Source: Alcanivorax hongdengensis A-11-3
GTDB taxonomy: Bacteria; Pseudomonadota; Gammaproteobacteria; Pseudomonadales; Alcanivoracaceae
Length of the DNA: 64,000 nucleotides
Assembly (NCBI RefSeq): GCF_000300995.1
Contig: NZ_AMRJ01000003.1
Coordinates: 124,001-188,000, forward strand
Direction of reading: 5' to 3'
The position numbers and the translations under genes were made by a program. This document shows, one piece after another, positions 42,676-51,324 of this stretch. Under the pieces are notes generated by a model, which saw only the letters and a list, made by a program, of their open reading frames with translations, was not told the origin of the DNA and did no database searches. How positions within the stretch are numbered: the first letter of the stretch is position 1; each line of letters starts with the position of its first letter.

Positions 42676-43644
42676 CTAACACTGCCGGATGACACTGTTG
42701 CCCAGCAGGGTACGCCAGCGTGCTTCATCCTCGTCACCGGCGGACAGGGTCCACAACCACTCGCCCTTTTCATCCAGCGCTTCCAGCGCCGTCAGCACCT
42801 GCCCGTCACCGGGTTTGCGCAATCGCCACAGGCTGCCCACCCGCGCCATGTCCAGGGAAACCAGGGCACCATTGTGGGCCAGGTGGCAATGGTTGCCCTG
42901 CCAGCGCGGCGCTGACCAGGGGGCGCTCATACACAGGCGCACACCGCGGTTGCCCACGCACAGGGTGGTGGCGGTATCACTGTCGGCGGCACTGGCCAGC
43001 ACCGCCGGCAGGGTTTCCGGGCGTAACGGACAGGCAAAGCTGTCACGCACGGCGCGATAAAGGTGAGCGCGGCGATTGCCATAACGCATCAGCAGACGGG
43101 AAAAACTGTCCTCGTCATCACTGCGCGTCCAGTCGCGCTCCAGCTCGGTCAGGGAGTCCAGGCCGCGCCCCTGGCGCCGGTCGACATCGCCGGGGAAGCA
43201 CAGGCGTTGCTGGTCCGGATGCAGCATGGCACAGACCAGCTCTTCAAAGGCCAGGCCACCACTGCCCGGCGCCACCGCCATCTGTTGCAGGGCATCGCCA
43301 TGGCGGTCAAAAAACAGCAGGCTGCGAGCCGGCAAGTCGCCCACCGGTTCCAGCACCGCCAGCACCGAATGCCAGTGGTCAACCTGCAGACTCTGGCGCA
43401 GCCGGCACCGTTGCCCCACGGCTTCCAGCCACCATTCACCATCATGGAGCACCGGGTAATGCATGTTCTGCGACACCCGCGAACCAGCGCTGAACGTGGT
43501 CACCACCAGATTACCGAGCCGGTAAAGCGCCTTGAGAATCGCGAGCGGCTCTTCCTGCAGCCGCAACACCCGGTCGCCGAGTGCCCCGCCACACTGGCGG
43601 AACAGGGAAGGGGACGCCGCCACAGGCCAGCTTGTCACTGACAT
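42676..43644 (-). CDS. HemS/HmuS-like hemin-degrading factor
   Basis: The 322-residue protein resembles the two-repeat HemS/ChuS fold. The C-terminal repeat has CVGNRGVRLCMSAPW and the segment VSLDMARVGSLWRLRKP; the N-terminal repeat has VVTTFSAGSRVSQNMHY with VDHWHSVLAVLEP. HemS-type proteins bind and open heme, or carry it to enzymes. The ATG at 43644 has a GGAGG four bases upstream. It lies behind hemP under a Fur-type site, which supports heme use. Identity is distant, so the reaction is not certain. Confidence 0.75.
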   Translation of the reverse strand: MSVTSWPVAASPSLFRQCGGALGDRVLRLQEEPLAILKALYRLGNLVVTTFSAGSRVSQNMHYPVLHDGEWWLEAVGQRCRLRQSLQVDHWHSVLAVLEPVGDLPARSLLFFDRHGDALQQMAVAPGSGGLAFEELVCAMLHPDQQRLCFPGDVDRRQGRGLDSLTELERDWTRSDDEDSFSRLLMRYGNRRAHLYRAVRDSFACPLRPETLPAVLASAADSDTATTLCVGNRGVRLCMSAPWSAPRWQGNHCHLAHNGALVSLDMARVGSLWRLRKPGDGQVLTALEALDEKGEWLWTLSAGDEDEARWRTLLGNSVIRQC

Positions 43645-43737
43645 GTTTCCTCCAGACACCGGACCCATGAGATCCGGCAAATATTAAGTGTGGGCAGCTG
43701 GCGGCGGCTGGCCTGCCCACGTCAGGGAAGTGGAAAG

Positions 43738-43914
43738 TTACTTGGTCAGGATCAGACGATTATTGGAAGTACGACGCAGCAGATAGCGCTCACCGGCATG
43801 CTCGATCCAGAGCTTGCCCTGATGATTGAGCAACAACTGGCTGGCCACCAGGCTGTCCGGGGTAATGGCAACACGGCGAACACTGTCACTGACGGTTTTT
43901 TTCGGCTGGGTCAT
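43738..43914 (-). CDS. hemP: HemP, small hemin uptake protein
   Basis: The 58-residue product runs from MTQPKKTVSDSV to LILTK. It contains the HemP pattern of Ile-Ser/Asp-x-Leu followed by IEHAGERYLLRRTS and the C-terminal NRLILTK. HemP is encoded at the head of heme-uptake operons; some homologues act as regulators needed for full expression. It is the first gene after a Fur box and is followed, after 93 bases, by the HemS-like gene. Confidence 0.9.
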   Translation of the reverse strand: MTQPKKTVSDSVRRVAITPDSLVASQLLLNHQGKLWIEHAGERYLLRRTSNNRLILTK

Positions 43915-43935
43915 GGGTGGCCTCCATTCTCTATT

Positions 43936-43954
43936 TGAGAATAATTATCATTAA
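43936..43954 (-). promoter_or_regulatory. Fur box upstream of hemP
   Basis: The 19-bp segment, on the minus strand TTAATGATAATTATTCTCA, is a good match to the GATAATGATAATCATTATC consensus. It lies 22 bases ahead of the hemP ATG in a position to block transcription, so hemP and the next gene are probably derepressed when iron is low. Confidence 0.8.
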
Positions 43955-44102
43955 TATTTTTCAGTCGTCAATGCCTGTCGCGATTTTTTCTCGCCCGTGA
44001 TCACCGTTTCACCACAGGCGCTGCAAAAAACACTCATAAAAATTGCAAAACCCACGCCCTGCCCCTATCGAAAGCCCCCGGTCATCGCGCTAGACTGAAA
44101 CC

Positions 44103-44621
44103 ATGAATATCGCAATGGCACCGCAGATGACTGACTCACCCCAGGAACGACTGGCCGCCATTCTCGACAGCCACCAGCCCCGTTCGGTGCTGGCCATCAG
44201 CCTTAACCCCATCCCCGTGGTTGAACACTGGTGCAAGGACCATGATTGCACTCTGACCACCATTGCCGAGCAGGATCCCTTCAAGGCACTCAACCAGGTG
44301 GAGCGGGTGGATATGGCGGTGATCGCCGACCAGCTCGAATACATGAGCCACCGCGACGGCGAGGCCCTGCTGGGCCTGCTGCGCAACCTGCACACCGATT
44401 CACTGGTGGCGGTGTACCAGCCGCAGCTGGCGCCGCAGCGGTTACGCTGGCCGAGCAATGGTTTTCTGGCACTGGGCTGCCGGGAACAGGGTCACTTCGC
44501 CGAGAACGGCCGCAGCCTGGACATGTACAGCTACGACCTGGACAACTACAACTTCGAGCGCAGCTGGAACAATCCTCGCTTCTGGGCCAACCCGGAGAAC
44601 TGGGGCAAATACTGGTGGTGA
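44103..44621 (+). CDS. DUF6231 family protein
   Basis: The 172-residue soluble protein has the family ending NNPRFWANPENWGKYWW and a Rossmann-like middle (RVDMAVIADQLEYMSHRDG). Such proteins are found in Pseudomonas and relatives. No function is known. Three Met codons lie in the first nine residues, and the first is used for lack of a clear Shine-Dalgarno. A hairpin (ACCCGC/GCGGGT, 44623-44638) follows the stop. Confidence 0.8.
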   Translation: MNIAMAPQMTDSPQERLAAILDSHQPRSVLAISLNPIPVVEHWCKDHDCTLTTIAEQDPFKALNQVERVDMAVIADQLEYMSHRDGEALLGLLRNLHTDSLVAVYQPQLAPQRLRWPSNGFLALGCREQGHFAENGRSLDMYSYDLDNYNFERSWNNPRFWANPENWGKYWW

Positions 44622-44710
44622 GACCCGCTCCGGCGGGTTGCAGACCCGGGCTAGTCAAGGACGCGCCCTTATCGTAAGGTGCGCCCTCTGCCCTGCCGTG
44701 ACATATCACC

Positions 44711-45403
44711 ATGATCGGACAACGTCTTCGCGAAATTCTTTACTTCTGGTGGCGCCACCTGCCGGCGCTGTTTCTTGTCAGTGCGCCCTTCGCCCTGCTC
44801 AATCAGGTCATTCAGATGTTGATGGGCCCGGTGATGGTGATCAACCAGGGCGACCTGTCCGGCCTTAACGTGTCCACGGCGTTGGTGATCCTGCTGATGC
44901 AACCGCTGGCCGGCGGTGTGCTGGTGGTGCAACTGGCATCCATCCAGGGCGGCAAGGGTCGCGGCCTACTCGCTTGCCTGCTGCCGGCTGTGCAGCATTA
45001 TCCACAGCTGATGCTTGCCTATCTGCTGATGGGCGTGGCGGTCTCTCTGGGCTGGCTGGCGCTGTTCTTCCCGGCCCTGTGGGTCTATGCGCGACTGTGC
45101 TTTGCGCCCTACCAGATCCTGCTTCGCAACCGCTCGCCACTGGATGCCCTGCGCGACGCCTTTACTCTGTCGCAATCCCAGCAGTGGGTCATCGTGCTGG
45201 TCCTGGTGATGGTGTTCTGCAGCATGTATCTGGTCAGTGCCGCCCTGACCAGCCTGTGCATTACCCTGCTCGGAGACAACGCCGGCAGCCAGTTGCTGGC
45301 CACCCTGCCCGCCGCCCTGTTCGGTACAGCATTGAATGTGGCCGTTTTTCGCTTCTGGATGCTCGCCGGCGGTCAATCCACGGATCCATCCAGCGGACAA
45401 TGA
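44711..45403 (+). CDS. Polytopic membrane protein, YciC-like
   Basis: The 230-residue protein has about six hydrophobic spans (about residues 18-40, 55-80, 96-120, 115-135, 155-180 and 195-220). A LRDAFTLSQSQQW stretch resembles the cytoplasmic motif of the YciC/UPF0259 family. It stands alone between DUF6231 and OsmC genes. Function is unknown. Confidence 0.75.
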   Translation: MIGQRLREILYFWWRHLPALFLVSAPFALLNQVIQMLMGPVMVINQGDLSGLNVSTALVILLMQPLAGGVLVVQLASIQGGKGRGLLACLLPAVQHYPQLMLAYLLMGVAVSLGWLALFFPALWVYARLCFAPYQILLRNRSPLDALRDAFTLSQSQQWVIVLVLVMVFCSMYLVSAALTSLCITLLGDNAGSQLLATLPAALFGTALNVAVFRFWMLAGGQSTDPSSGQ

Positions 45404-45483
45404 CACTGTGGATGCTGCCGGTTTGATGGCATACTGAAACCTGCGTACACGAGGTTTTTTTATTGTCTGTCAGGGGGAATACC

Positions 45484-45906
45484 GTGCCGCAACACAGCAT
45501 GCATCTCAGCTGGACCGCCCATGGCGATCAGGGCCATTACCTGTGGCACCTGCCCGACGGCAATGAAGTCCGGGTGGTGGATGGCCACAACGGCCATCAG
45601 GAATTCATGGAGCCGGAAGAAGCCTTCCTGGCGGCCATTGCCAGCTGCCACCTGCTGTCATTTCTCACCGAGAGCGCCCGCGAGGGCCTGTCCGTGGCCA
45701 GCTACGATGACGACCCGCTGGCGGTGCTGGGGCAGAACGACCAGGCGCGCATCTTCGTCAAGCAAGTCACCCTCCAGCCGCTGGTGACCTTCAACGGCAA
45801 ACAACCGGACGCCGGCACCATCCAGGCGCTGCATCAGCGGGCCCATGAAAAGTGCTTTATCGCCCAGTCGGTGAAGAGTGAGGTAATTATCGAGCCGAGG
45901 GGCTGA
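45484..45906 (+). CDS. OsmC/Ohr-type peroxiredoxin
   Basis: The 140-residue protein has the two redox cysteines of the OsmC fold, C55 (AIASCHLLSFL) and C124 (AHEKCFIAQSVKSEV). These reduce organic hydroperoxides. The GTG at 45484 is taken as start because a GGGGGA lies before it and the family begins there. Convergent to folA. Confidence 0.9.
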   Translation: MPQHSMHLSWTAHGDQGHYLWHLPDGNEVRVVDGHNGHQEFMEPEEAFLAAIASCHLLSFLTESAREGLSVASYDDDPLAVLGQNDQARIFVKQVTLQPLVTFNGKQPDAGTIQALHQRAHEKCFIAQSVKSEVIIEPRG

Positions 45907-45924
45907 CAAGCAGCCTCTCGGTGT

Positions 45925-46434
45925 TTATTGGCGCTGGTACACCACGAAGGAATAATCGTAGGGATTGGGCCCCTGCGCGGCGAAGTCTTCCCTGGCAATT
46001 TCCGTCCACTGATCGGTGTCATACTCGGGAAAGTAGGTATCGCCCTCCACCTGGGCATGCACTTCGGTGAGGTAGAGACGGTCCGCGCTCGGCAGGGCCA
46101 GCTTGTAAATCTCCGCCCCGCCCATGATCACCGCCTCTTCCTGGCCATCAATGAACGCCACGTTCTCTGCCAGGCGAATCGCCTCGTCCAGTGTCGCCAC
46201 CACTTTGGCGCCCTCGGCCTGATAATCCGGCTGGCGGGTAATAACGATATTGGTGCGCCCCGGCAACGGCCCCTTGAGCGATTCCCAGGTCTTGCGCCCC
46301 ATGATCACCGGCTTGCCGAAGGTCACCTGCTTGAAGTACTTGAGGTCATTGGGCAGGTACCAGGGCAGTTTGTTGTCGCGACCGATCACATCATTGCTGG
46401 CCTTGGCGACCATCATGGCAAGTCGAATGGGCAT
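45925..46434 (-). CDS. folA: Dihydrofolate reductase
   Basis: FolA reduces dihydrofolate to tetrahydrofolate with NADPH. The 169-residue product has MMVAKASNDVIGRDNKLPW, MGRKTWESLKGPLPGR and VIMGGAEIYKLAL. It is downstream of thyA, which produces its substrate, with element D between the two. The Shine-Dalgarno is weak (GGAT next to the repeat). Confidence 0.96.
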   Translation of the reverse strand: MPIRLAMMVAKASNDVIGRDNKLPWYLPNDLKYFKQVTFGKPVIMGRKTWESLKGPLPGRTNIVITRQPDYQAEGAKVVATLDEAIRLAENVAFIDGQEEAVIMGGAEIYKLALPSADRLYLTEVHAQVEGDTYFPEYDTDQWTEIAREDFAAQGPNPYDYSFVVYQRQ

Positions 46435-46444
46435 AGTGAAATCC

Positions 46445-46522
46445 GTCTGACGTCCGACGCCCGACGTCTGATGTCGGACGCGAAGGTTTTAGTCGTCTGA
46501 CGTCAGACTTCCGACGTCAGAC
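46445..46522. repeat. GC-type heptad-tract element D between thyA and folA
   Basis: From 46445 five 7-mers run in phase (GTCTGAC, GTCCGAC, GCCCGAC, GTCTGAT, GTCGGAC) to 46479. A 15-bp core (46480-46494) follows, and then four more from 46495 to 46522, two of them GTCAGAC. The unit GTCNGAC is its own reverse complement, so both strands show the same pattern. GTCTGACGTCAGAC at 46495-46508 is a perfect palindrome. The tract nearly fills the 93-bp thyA-folA gap. Confidence 0.85.
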
Positions 46523-46527
46523 CCGAC

Positions 46528-47361
46528 TTAGATCGCCACCGGCGCCTTGATATGGGCGTGGGGCTCATAGTTGCTCAGGGTGAAATCCTCGAAGGTAAAG
46601 GCAAACAGGTCCTTCACCTGGGGATTAAGCGTCATGGTCGGCAGGGCACGGGGCGCCCGGGCCAGCTGGGTATCGGCCTGCTCCAGATGATTGGAATACA
46701 GGTGCGCATCACCCAGAGTGTGCACGAAATCCCCCGGTTGCAGGCCACACACCTGGGCCATCATCAGCGTCAACAGGGCATAGGAGGCGATATTGAAGGG
46801 CACACCCAGGAAGATATCGCCGCTGCGCTGATAGAGCTGACAACTGAGCTTGCCATCGGCCACGTAGAACTGGAACAGGCAATGACAGGGCGGCAGCGCC
46901 TGTTTGCCGGCGGCAGCATTGGCCTCTGGGGAAATGCTCGGGTCCGGCAATACCGCCGGGTTCCAGGCACTGACCACCAGGCGGCGGGAATCCGGGTTGC
47001 GCTTGATCTCCGCCAGCACCTGGCTGATCTGGTCGATCACCTCGCCATTGGGGGCTTTCCAGCTGCGCCACTGTTCGCCGTACACCGGGCCCAGCTCGCC
47101 TTCCGGCGTGGCCCACTCATCCCAGATGGAAACGCCGTTTTCCTTCAGATAGCGGATATTGGTTTCGCCGGACAGGAACCACAGCAGCTCGTGGATAATG
47201 GAGCGCAGGTGCAGTTTCTTGGTGGTCAACATGGGAAAGCCGGCGCTCAGGTCATAACGCATCTGATAGCCGAACACCGCATAGGTGCCGGTGCCGGTAC
47301 GGTCTTCCTTGAAGGTGCCGTGCTCGCGCACATGACGCAGCAGATCCAGATATTGTTTCAT
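46528..47361 (-). CDS. thyA: Thymidylate synthase
   Basis: ThyA makes dTMP from dUMP, using methylene-tetrahydrofolate. The 277-residue product has the catalytic C159 in [12 protein letters not shown], the phosphate-binding RTGTGT and [11 protein letters not shown], and [14 protein letters not shown]. It overlaps lgt by four bases (ATGA), a conserved arrangement. Confidence 0.97.
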   Translation of the reverse strand: MKQYLDLLRHVREHGTFKEDRTGTGTYAVFGYQMRYDLSAGFPMLTTKKLHLRSIIHELLWFLSGETNIRYLKENGVSIWDEWATPEGELGPVYGEQWRSWKAPNGEVIDQISQVLAEIKRNPDSRRLVVSAWNPAVLPDPSISPEANAAAGKQALPPCHCLFQFYVADGKLSCQLYQRSGDIFLGVPFNIASYALLTLMMAQVCGLQPGDFVHTLGDAHLYSNHLEQADTQLARAPRALPTMTLNPQVKDLFAFTFEDFTLSNYEPHAHIKAPVAI

Positions 47362-48158
47362 GCGGTCGCTCCCGGTTGATGGCGACGGTAGGCCCAGATC
47401 ACCATGGCCGTACCGATAACCACCATGGGCGCGCTGAGCAGCATCCCCTCGGTGAGCCAGCCACCATGCAGGTAGCCGATCTGCACATCCGGGGTACGGA
47501 AGAATTCACAGGTGATCCGGCCCAGCCCGTAACCGACACCGAACAGGCCGGTTACCGCCCCGGCCGGCCGCGGCCTGGCCGAATAGAACCACAGCACCAG
47601 AAACAGCACCACACCCTCCAGCGCAAACTCGTACAGCTGGGACGGGTGGCGAGGCACCTGCATGGGATCGGTGGGGAAAATCATCGCCCAGGGCACATTG
47701 GACGGGTGCCCCCACAACTCCGCGTTCATGAAGTTGCCCAGCCGCCCGGCGGCCAGACCGATGGGCACCATTGGCACCATGAAGTCGGCCACATCGAAGT
47801 AGCGTTTGCCGGTCTTGCGGGCAAACAGGCCGAAGGCCACCAGCACACCGATGGCCCCGCCATGGAAACTCATGCCGCCGGTCCACACCTCGAACAGCCA
47901 CACCGGATCAGCGAGGAATTTGTCGAAGTTATAGAACAGCACATAACCAAGGCGACCGCCCAGGATCACCCCCATGGCGCCATAGAACACCAGATCGCCA
48001 ACCTGCTCCCGGGTCCAGCCGGAGTTGGGCTTGTCGGCCCGGCGGTTGCCCAGCCACCAGGCGGCGGCAAAGCCGACCATGTACATCAGCCCGTACCAGT
48101 GGACCTTGAGCGGGCCAAGGGAAACGGCAACCGGGTCAATCTGCGGATACGTGATCAT
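47358..48158 (-). CDS. lgt: Prolipoprotein diacylglyceryl transferase
   Basis: Lgt transfers diacylglycerol to the lipobox cysteine of prolipoproteins in the inner membrane. The 266-residue polytopic protein has the Lgt signature [30 protein letters not shown] and [10 protein letters not shown]. It would process the lipoproteins in this window, such as PqiC, LptM, the TRL protein and the hydrolase. Confidence 0.96.
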   Translation of the reverse strand: MITYPQIDPVAVSLGPLKVHWYGLMYMVGFAAAWWLGNRRADKPNSGWTREQVGDLVFYGAMGVILGGRLGYVLFYNFDKFLADPVWLFEVWTGGMSFHGGAIGVLVAFGLFARKTGKRYFDVADFMVPMVPIGLAAGRLGNFMNAELWGHPSNVPWAMIFPTDPMQVPRHPSQLYEFALEGVVLFLVLWFYSARPRPAGAVTGLFGVGYGLGRITCEFFRTPDVQIGYLHGGWLTEGMLLSAPMVVIGTAMVIWAYRRHQPGATA

Positions 48159-48165
48159 GCGTTTT

Positions 48166-48969
48166 TCACCCCAGGGCCAGCTTCAGGCCCAAAATAAACA
48201 GCACCAGCGCGAATACCTTCTTGAGCGTGGCCGACGGCAAACGGTGACTGAGCCGGGCACTGACACGCGCCATGGGAAAACTGGTGAGCACTATACCGGC
48301 TGTCGCCGGCAGATACACATACCCGAGAGCACCGTCGGGCAGGTTGTGCTGATGCCAGCCGGCCACCGCAAAGGCCACCGTACCGGACAGGGCAATCGGC
48401 AACCCGCAGGCGGCGGAAATGGCCACTGCCTGCTGCATCTTCAGGCGGCACCAGGTCAAAAAGGGGACCGTCAGCGAGCCGCCACCGATGCCGAACAGGG
48501 CCGAGCCGGTGCCGATAAAGAGCCCGGCCAGCCCCAGCCCCATGGCTCCCGGCACGCGCTCCGGGGCTCGCTCATCCACCTGGCGACGCCCCACCAGCAA
48601 CATCTGAAGGGCCACCAGCATGGCAAAGATACCGAACAGCCGGGTCAACAACGCCCCCTTCATCCAATCAGCGATAAAGGCGCCAGCAAAGGCCCCCAGC
48701 ACGATACCGGCGGCCAGCCGCCAGACCACCGGCCAGCGTACGTAGCCGGCCCGGTGATGGGTGCGCACGGCACTGATGGAGGTAACGATAATGGTGCTCA
48801 GGGAGGTGGCCACCGCCATCTTGGCAACCAGATCCGGCGGAAAATCCAGACCGTGGAACAGGAAGATCAACGCCGGCACGATCACCACACCACCGCCGAG
48901 CCCCAGGGCCCCGGCCAGCATGCCGGCGGCCACGCCCACCACCAGACAGATCAGGAATAAATGCAGCAT
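48166..48969 (-). CDS. TauE/SafE-type (TSUP) membrane transporter
   Basis: The 267-residue protein has eight or so hydrophobic spans with the family motif [16 protein letters not shown] near the N-terminus and its counterpart [14 protein letters not shown] near the centre. TSUP proteins export sulfite or sulfonates, among other anions. AGGAG lies six bases before the ATG. The order TSUP-lgt-thyA is the Pseudomonas one. Confidence 0.9.
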   Translation of the reverse strand: MLHLFLICLVVGVAAGMLAGALGLGGGVVIVPALIFLFHGLDFPPDLVAKMAVATSLSTIIVTSISAVRTHHRAGYVRWPVVWRLAAGIVLGAFAGAFIADWMKGALLTRLFGIFAMLVALQMLLVGRRQVDERAPERVPGAMGLGLAGLFIGTGSALFGIGGGSLTVPFLTWCRLKMQQAVAISAACGLPIALSGTVAFAVAGWHQHNLPDGALGYVYLPATAGIVLTSFPMARVSARLSHRLPSATLKKVFALVLFILGLKLALG

Positions 48970-49091
48970 CGGCTGCTCCTCGCAAACAGGACCGGTATGC
49001 TAGCACGGCTCATAGAAGACGCCAGGAGCGCGCCATGCCCATTCGGCACTGCGGGCTTCCACGACAATCCCTGGACACAGGAAAGCGACAG

Positions 49092-49841
49092 ATGTGCATC
49101 GTTCTTTTCGACTGGCAACCCGGCTCGCCAACGCCGTTGCGGCTGGCCGCCAACCGGGATGAATTCCATGCCCGCCCTGCCGAACCGGCGCGCTGGCGTG
49201 GCGATATCTTCTGCGGCCTGGACCTGAGCGCCGGCGGTACCTGGCTGGGCATTCACCGGGACGGGCGCATGGCGGTGGTCACCAACTTCCGCGAACCCAT
49301 TGCCGAGCGTCAAGCCGGCGAGCGCTCCCGTGGTCAGCTGCCGCTGGCCTTCCTGCAGGGCCATGAGGGTCCGCGGGACTTCTGTCTGGCCCTGGCCGAA
49401 CAGCAGCACCACTACGGTGCCTTCAATCTGCTGGTCGGTGACCGGCATCAGCTCTGGTATCTGGGCAATCGCGGCGCCGCTCCCCGGGCGGTAGCGCCGG
49501 GCCTGCACGGCCTGTGTAATGGCCTGCTGGATGATCCCTGGCCCAAGGTGGAACGGGGCAAGCAACGGCTGCGCGATACCCTGGTCGGCCCCCATGATCT
49601 GGCCGATCTGCTGGCCGTGGTGGAAGACCCCTACCAGCCGGATGACGCTCACCTGCCGGATACCGGGGTGGGGCTGGAGCTGGAGCGGCTGGTGGCACCG
49701 ATCTTTATCCAGTCCCCCCAATACGGCACCCGGGCCAGCTCGGCGGTGATCATCGGCAGCCAGGGTCAGCCACGCATGCGTGAGCAGGGCTGGAGCCCGG
49801 AGGGACAGCCGCTGGGCGCCCCCTGCGACAGCGAGGGTTAG
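49092..49841 (+). CDS. NRDE/TANGO2 family protein
   Basis: The 249-residue protein begins MCIVLFDW, with a conserved Cys2, and has the name-giving LAANRDEFHARP and TWLGIHRDGRMAVVTNFR. Members in eukaryotes affect lipid and heme handling; the bacterial role is not defined. The ATG at 49092 is selected from the family start; an upstream in-frame extension has no support. It overlaps the convergent M20 gene by four bases. Confidence 0.9.
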   Translation: MCIVLFDWQPGSPTPLRLAANRDEFHARPAEPARWRGDIFCGLDLSAGGTWLGIHRDGRMAVVTNFREPIAERQAGERSRGQLPLAFLQGHEGPRDFCLALAEQQHHYGAFNLLVGDRHQLWYLGNRGAAPRAVAPGLHGLCNGLLDDPWPKVERGKQRLRDTLVGPHDLADLLAVVEDPYQPDDAHLPDTGVGLELERLVAPIFIQSPQYGTRASSAVIIGSQGQPRMREQGWSPEGQPLGAPCDSEG

Positions 49842-51283
49842 CCGCCCGCCGGCGCCATCATCACGCCAGCGTAGAAGCGCACCATGGTCGCCAACTGGTC
49901 GCGGGCCAGGCGCTCGTCACGGCCGTGGAAACGGTGCAGGTCTTGCTGCCCGAGTCGCACCGGCATAAAGCGGAAAATCTGCTCGGAGAGCCCCTGATAG
50001 TGGCGCGAATCCGTGCCGGCCACCAGCAGATAGGGCGCCACCACCGGGCTGGCGTCCTCGACTTTCAGTGTGGTGCGGATCAGGCCTGCCAGGCGCTGCC
50101 ATTGCGGTGACGGCACCGCGGACACCGCCGAGGGGTTGGAGCGAAAATCCTGATAAATGCTCACATCGATGGTGGCCGGCAGGCGCCGCTTCAGATCCGC
50201 CAGCAGCGTGTCCACATCATCGCCCGGCGCCAGGCGGAAGTTGACCAGGGCACTGGCCTGGGCGGGAATCACGTTGTCCTTGACCCCGGCCTTGAACACG
50301 GTGGGCGCCGAGGTGGTACGCACCAGCGCATTGGTGGCCGGCTTGCCTTCCAGCTGGCGGCGCACCAGTGATTTGAACAACCACAGGTTGCTGAGCACCA
50401 GGCGCTTGCCAAAGCCCTGATAGGGGGCAATGGATTCCAGCATCTGCCAGGTCGGCCCGGACAGGTGCGCCGGGCGCGGGTAGGCCTGCAAATCGGCCAC
50501 CGCGGCGGCCAGATCCCCCACTGCGGTATGGGCCGGTGGCCGGGAGGAATGGCCCGCCTCGCCATGGGCCACCAGCTTCATGGTCACATAGCCCTTCTCG
50601 GCAATGCCGACCACCGCCACCGATTGCCTGATCCCCAGCATGGCACCGGGCAGCACCATGCCGCCCTCATCGAGCACCATGGCGAAATGCAGCCCCTGTT
50701 TTTTCAGTGCCGCGGCGATCCTGGCCGCCCCCTGATTACCTCCGATCTCCTCATCGGCCCCCAGCGCCAGGTAGATGTCACAGGGCGGCGTCTGCCCGGC
50801 GGCCAGCAGTGCCTCGCTGGCCTCCAGAATGCCCATCAGACTGCCCTTGTCATCCAGGGCACCACGGCCCCAGACAAAGTCGTCATCCAGCACGCCGGCA
50901 AAGGCCGGCTGCTGCCACTGGTCGGGCTCGGACACCGGCACCACGTCCTGGTGCGCCAGTAACAGCGTGGGGGCACAGTCATGGCCACTGCGCCAGTGCA
51001 GCAGCACACTGTTGCCAAAGAAACGGGGAGACAGGGTCTGCCAGGTACGCGGAAAACTGTCGGCCAGAAAACCGTGAAAGGCCTTGAAGGCCGCCGGGTT
51101 GTCGGCGGTGGTGGGGAAACGCAGGGCCGCCGCCAGCCGCCGGGCCAGGGCATCGCTGTCCAGCGCCAATGCCGGTGGCGTGACCGCCGGATAATCCGGC
51201 GCCGTCACCCGGAGGGTGCGCACCACCAGTACCGCCACCAGCACCAGCAGTGCCAGGGCCGCCAGTATCAGTGCTCGCTTCAT
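49838..51283 (-). CDS. M20-family metallopeptidase, membrane anchored
   Basis: The 481-residue product has an N-terminal hydrophobic anchor (LILAALALLVLVAVLVV) and the M20 catalytic domain: LLLAHQDVVPV with the first metal His/Asp, WGRGALDDKGS, ALGADEEIGG with the general-base Glu, and a dimerisation domain with LVAHGEAGHSSRPP. Relatives include carboxypeptidase S-like enzymes that cut peptides or N-acyl amino acids. It lies downstream of ptsP. Confidence 0.9.
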   Translation of the reverse strand: MKRALILAALALLVLVAVLVVRTLRVTAPDYPAVTPPALALDSDALARRLAAALRFPTTADNPAAFKAFHGFLADSFPRTWQTLSPRFFGNSVLLHWRSGHDCAPTLLLAHQDVVPVSEPDQWQQPAFAGVLDDDFVWGRGALDDKGSLMGILEASEALLAAGQTPPCDIYLALGADEEIGGNQGAARIAAALKKQGLHFAMVLDEGGMVLPGAMLGIRQSVAVVGIAEKGYVTMKLVAHGEAGHSSRPPAHTAVGDLAAAVADLQAYPRPAHLSGPTWQMLESIAPYQGFGKRLVLSNLWLFKSLVRRQLEGKPATNALVRTTSAPTVFKAGVKDNVIPAQASALVNFRLAPGDDVDTLLADLKRRLPATIDVSIYQDFRSNPSAVSAVPSPQWQRLAGLIRTTLKVEDASPVVAPYLLVAGTDSRHYQGLSEQIFRFMPVRLGQQDLHRFHGRDERLARDQLATMVRFYAGVMMAPAGG

Positions 51284-51324
51284 GACTCCCCCAATATCGT
51301 GAGCAGGTTCTTATTAGCAGGCTG

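Noticed and set aside
42661-42690. AGGGCCTAACAGCCCTAAC as the missing right end of the MITE relic at 41116
   Set aside because: Only the GGGCCT hexamer agrees, and the orientation and following bases do not match the inverted end.
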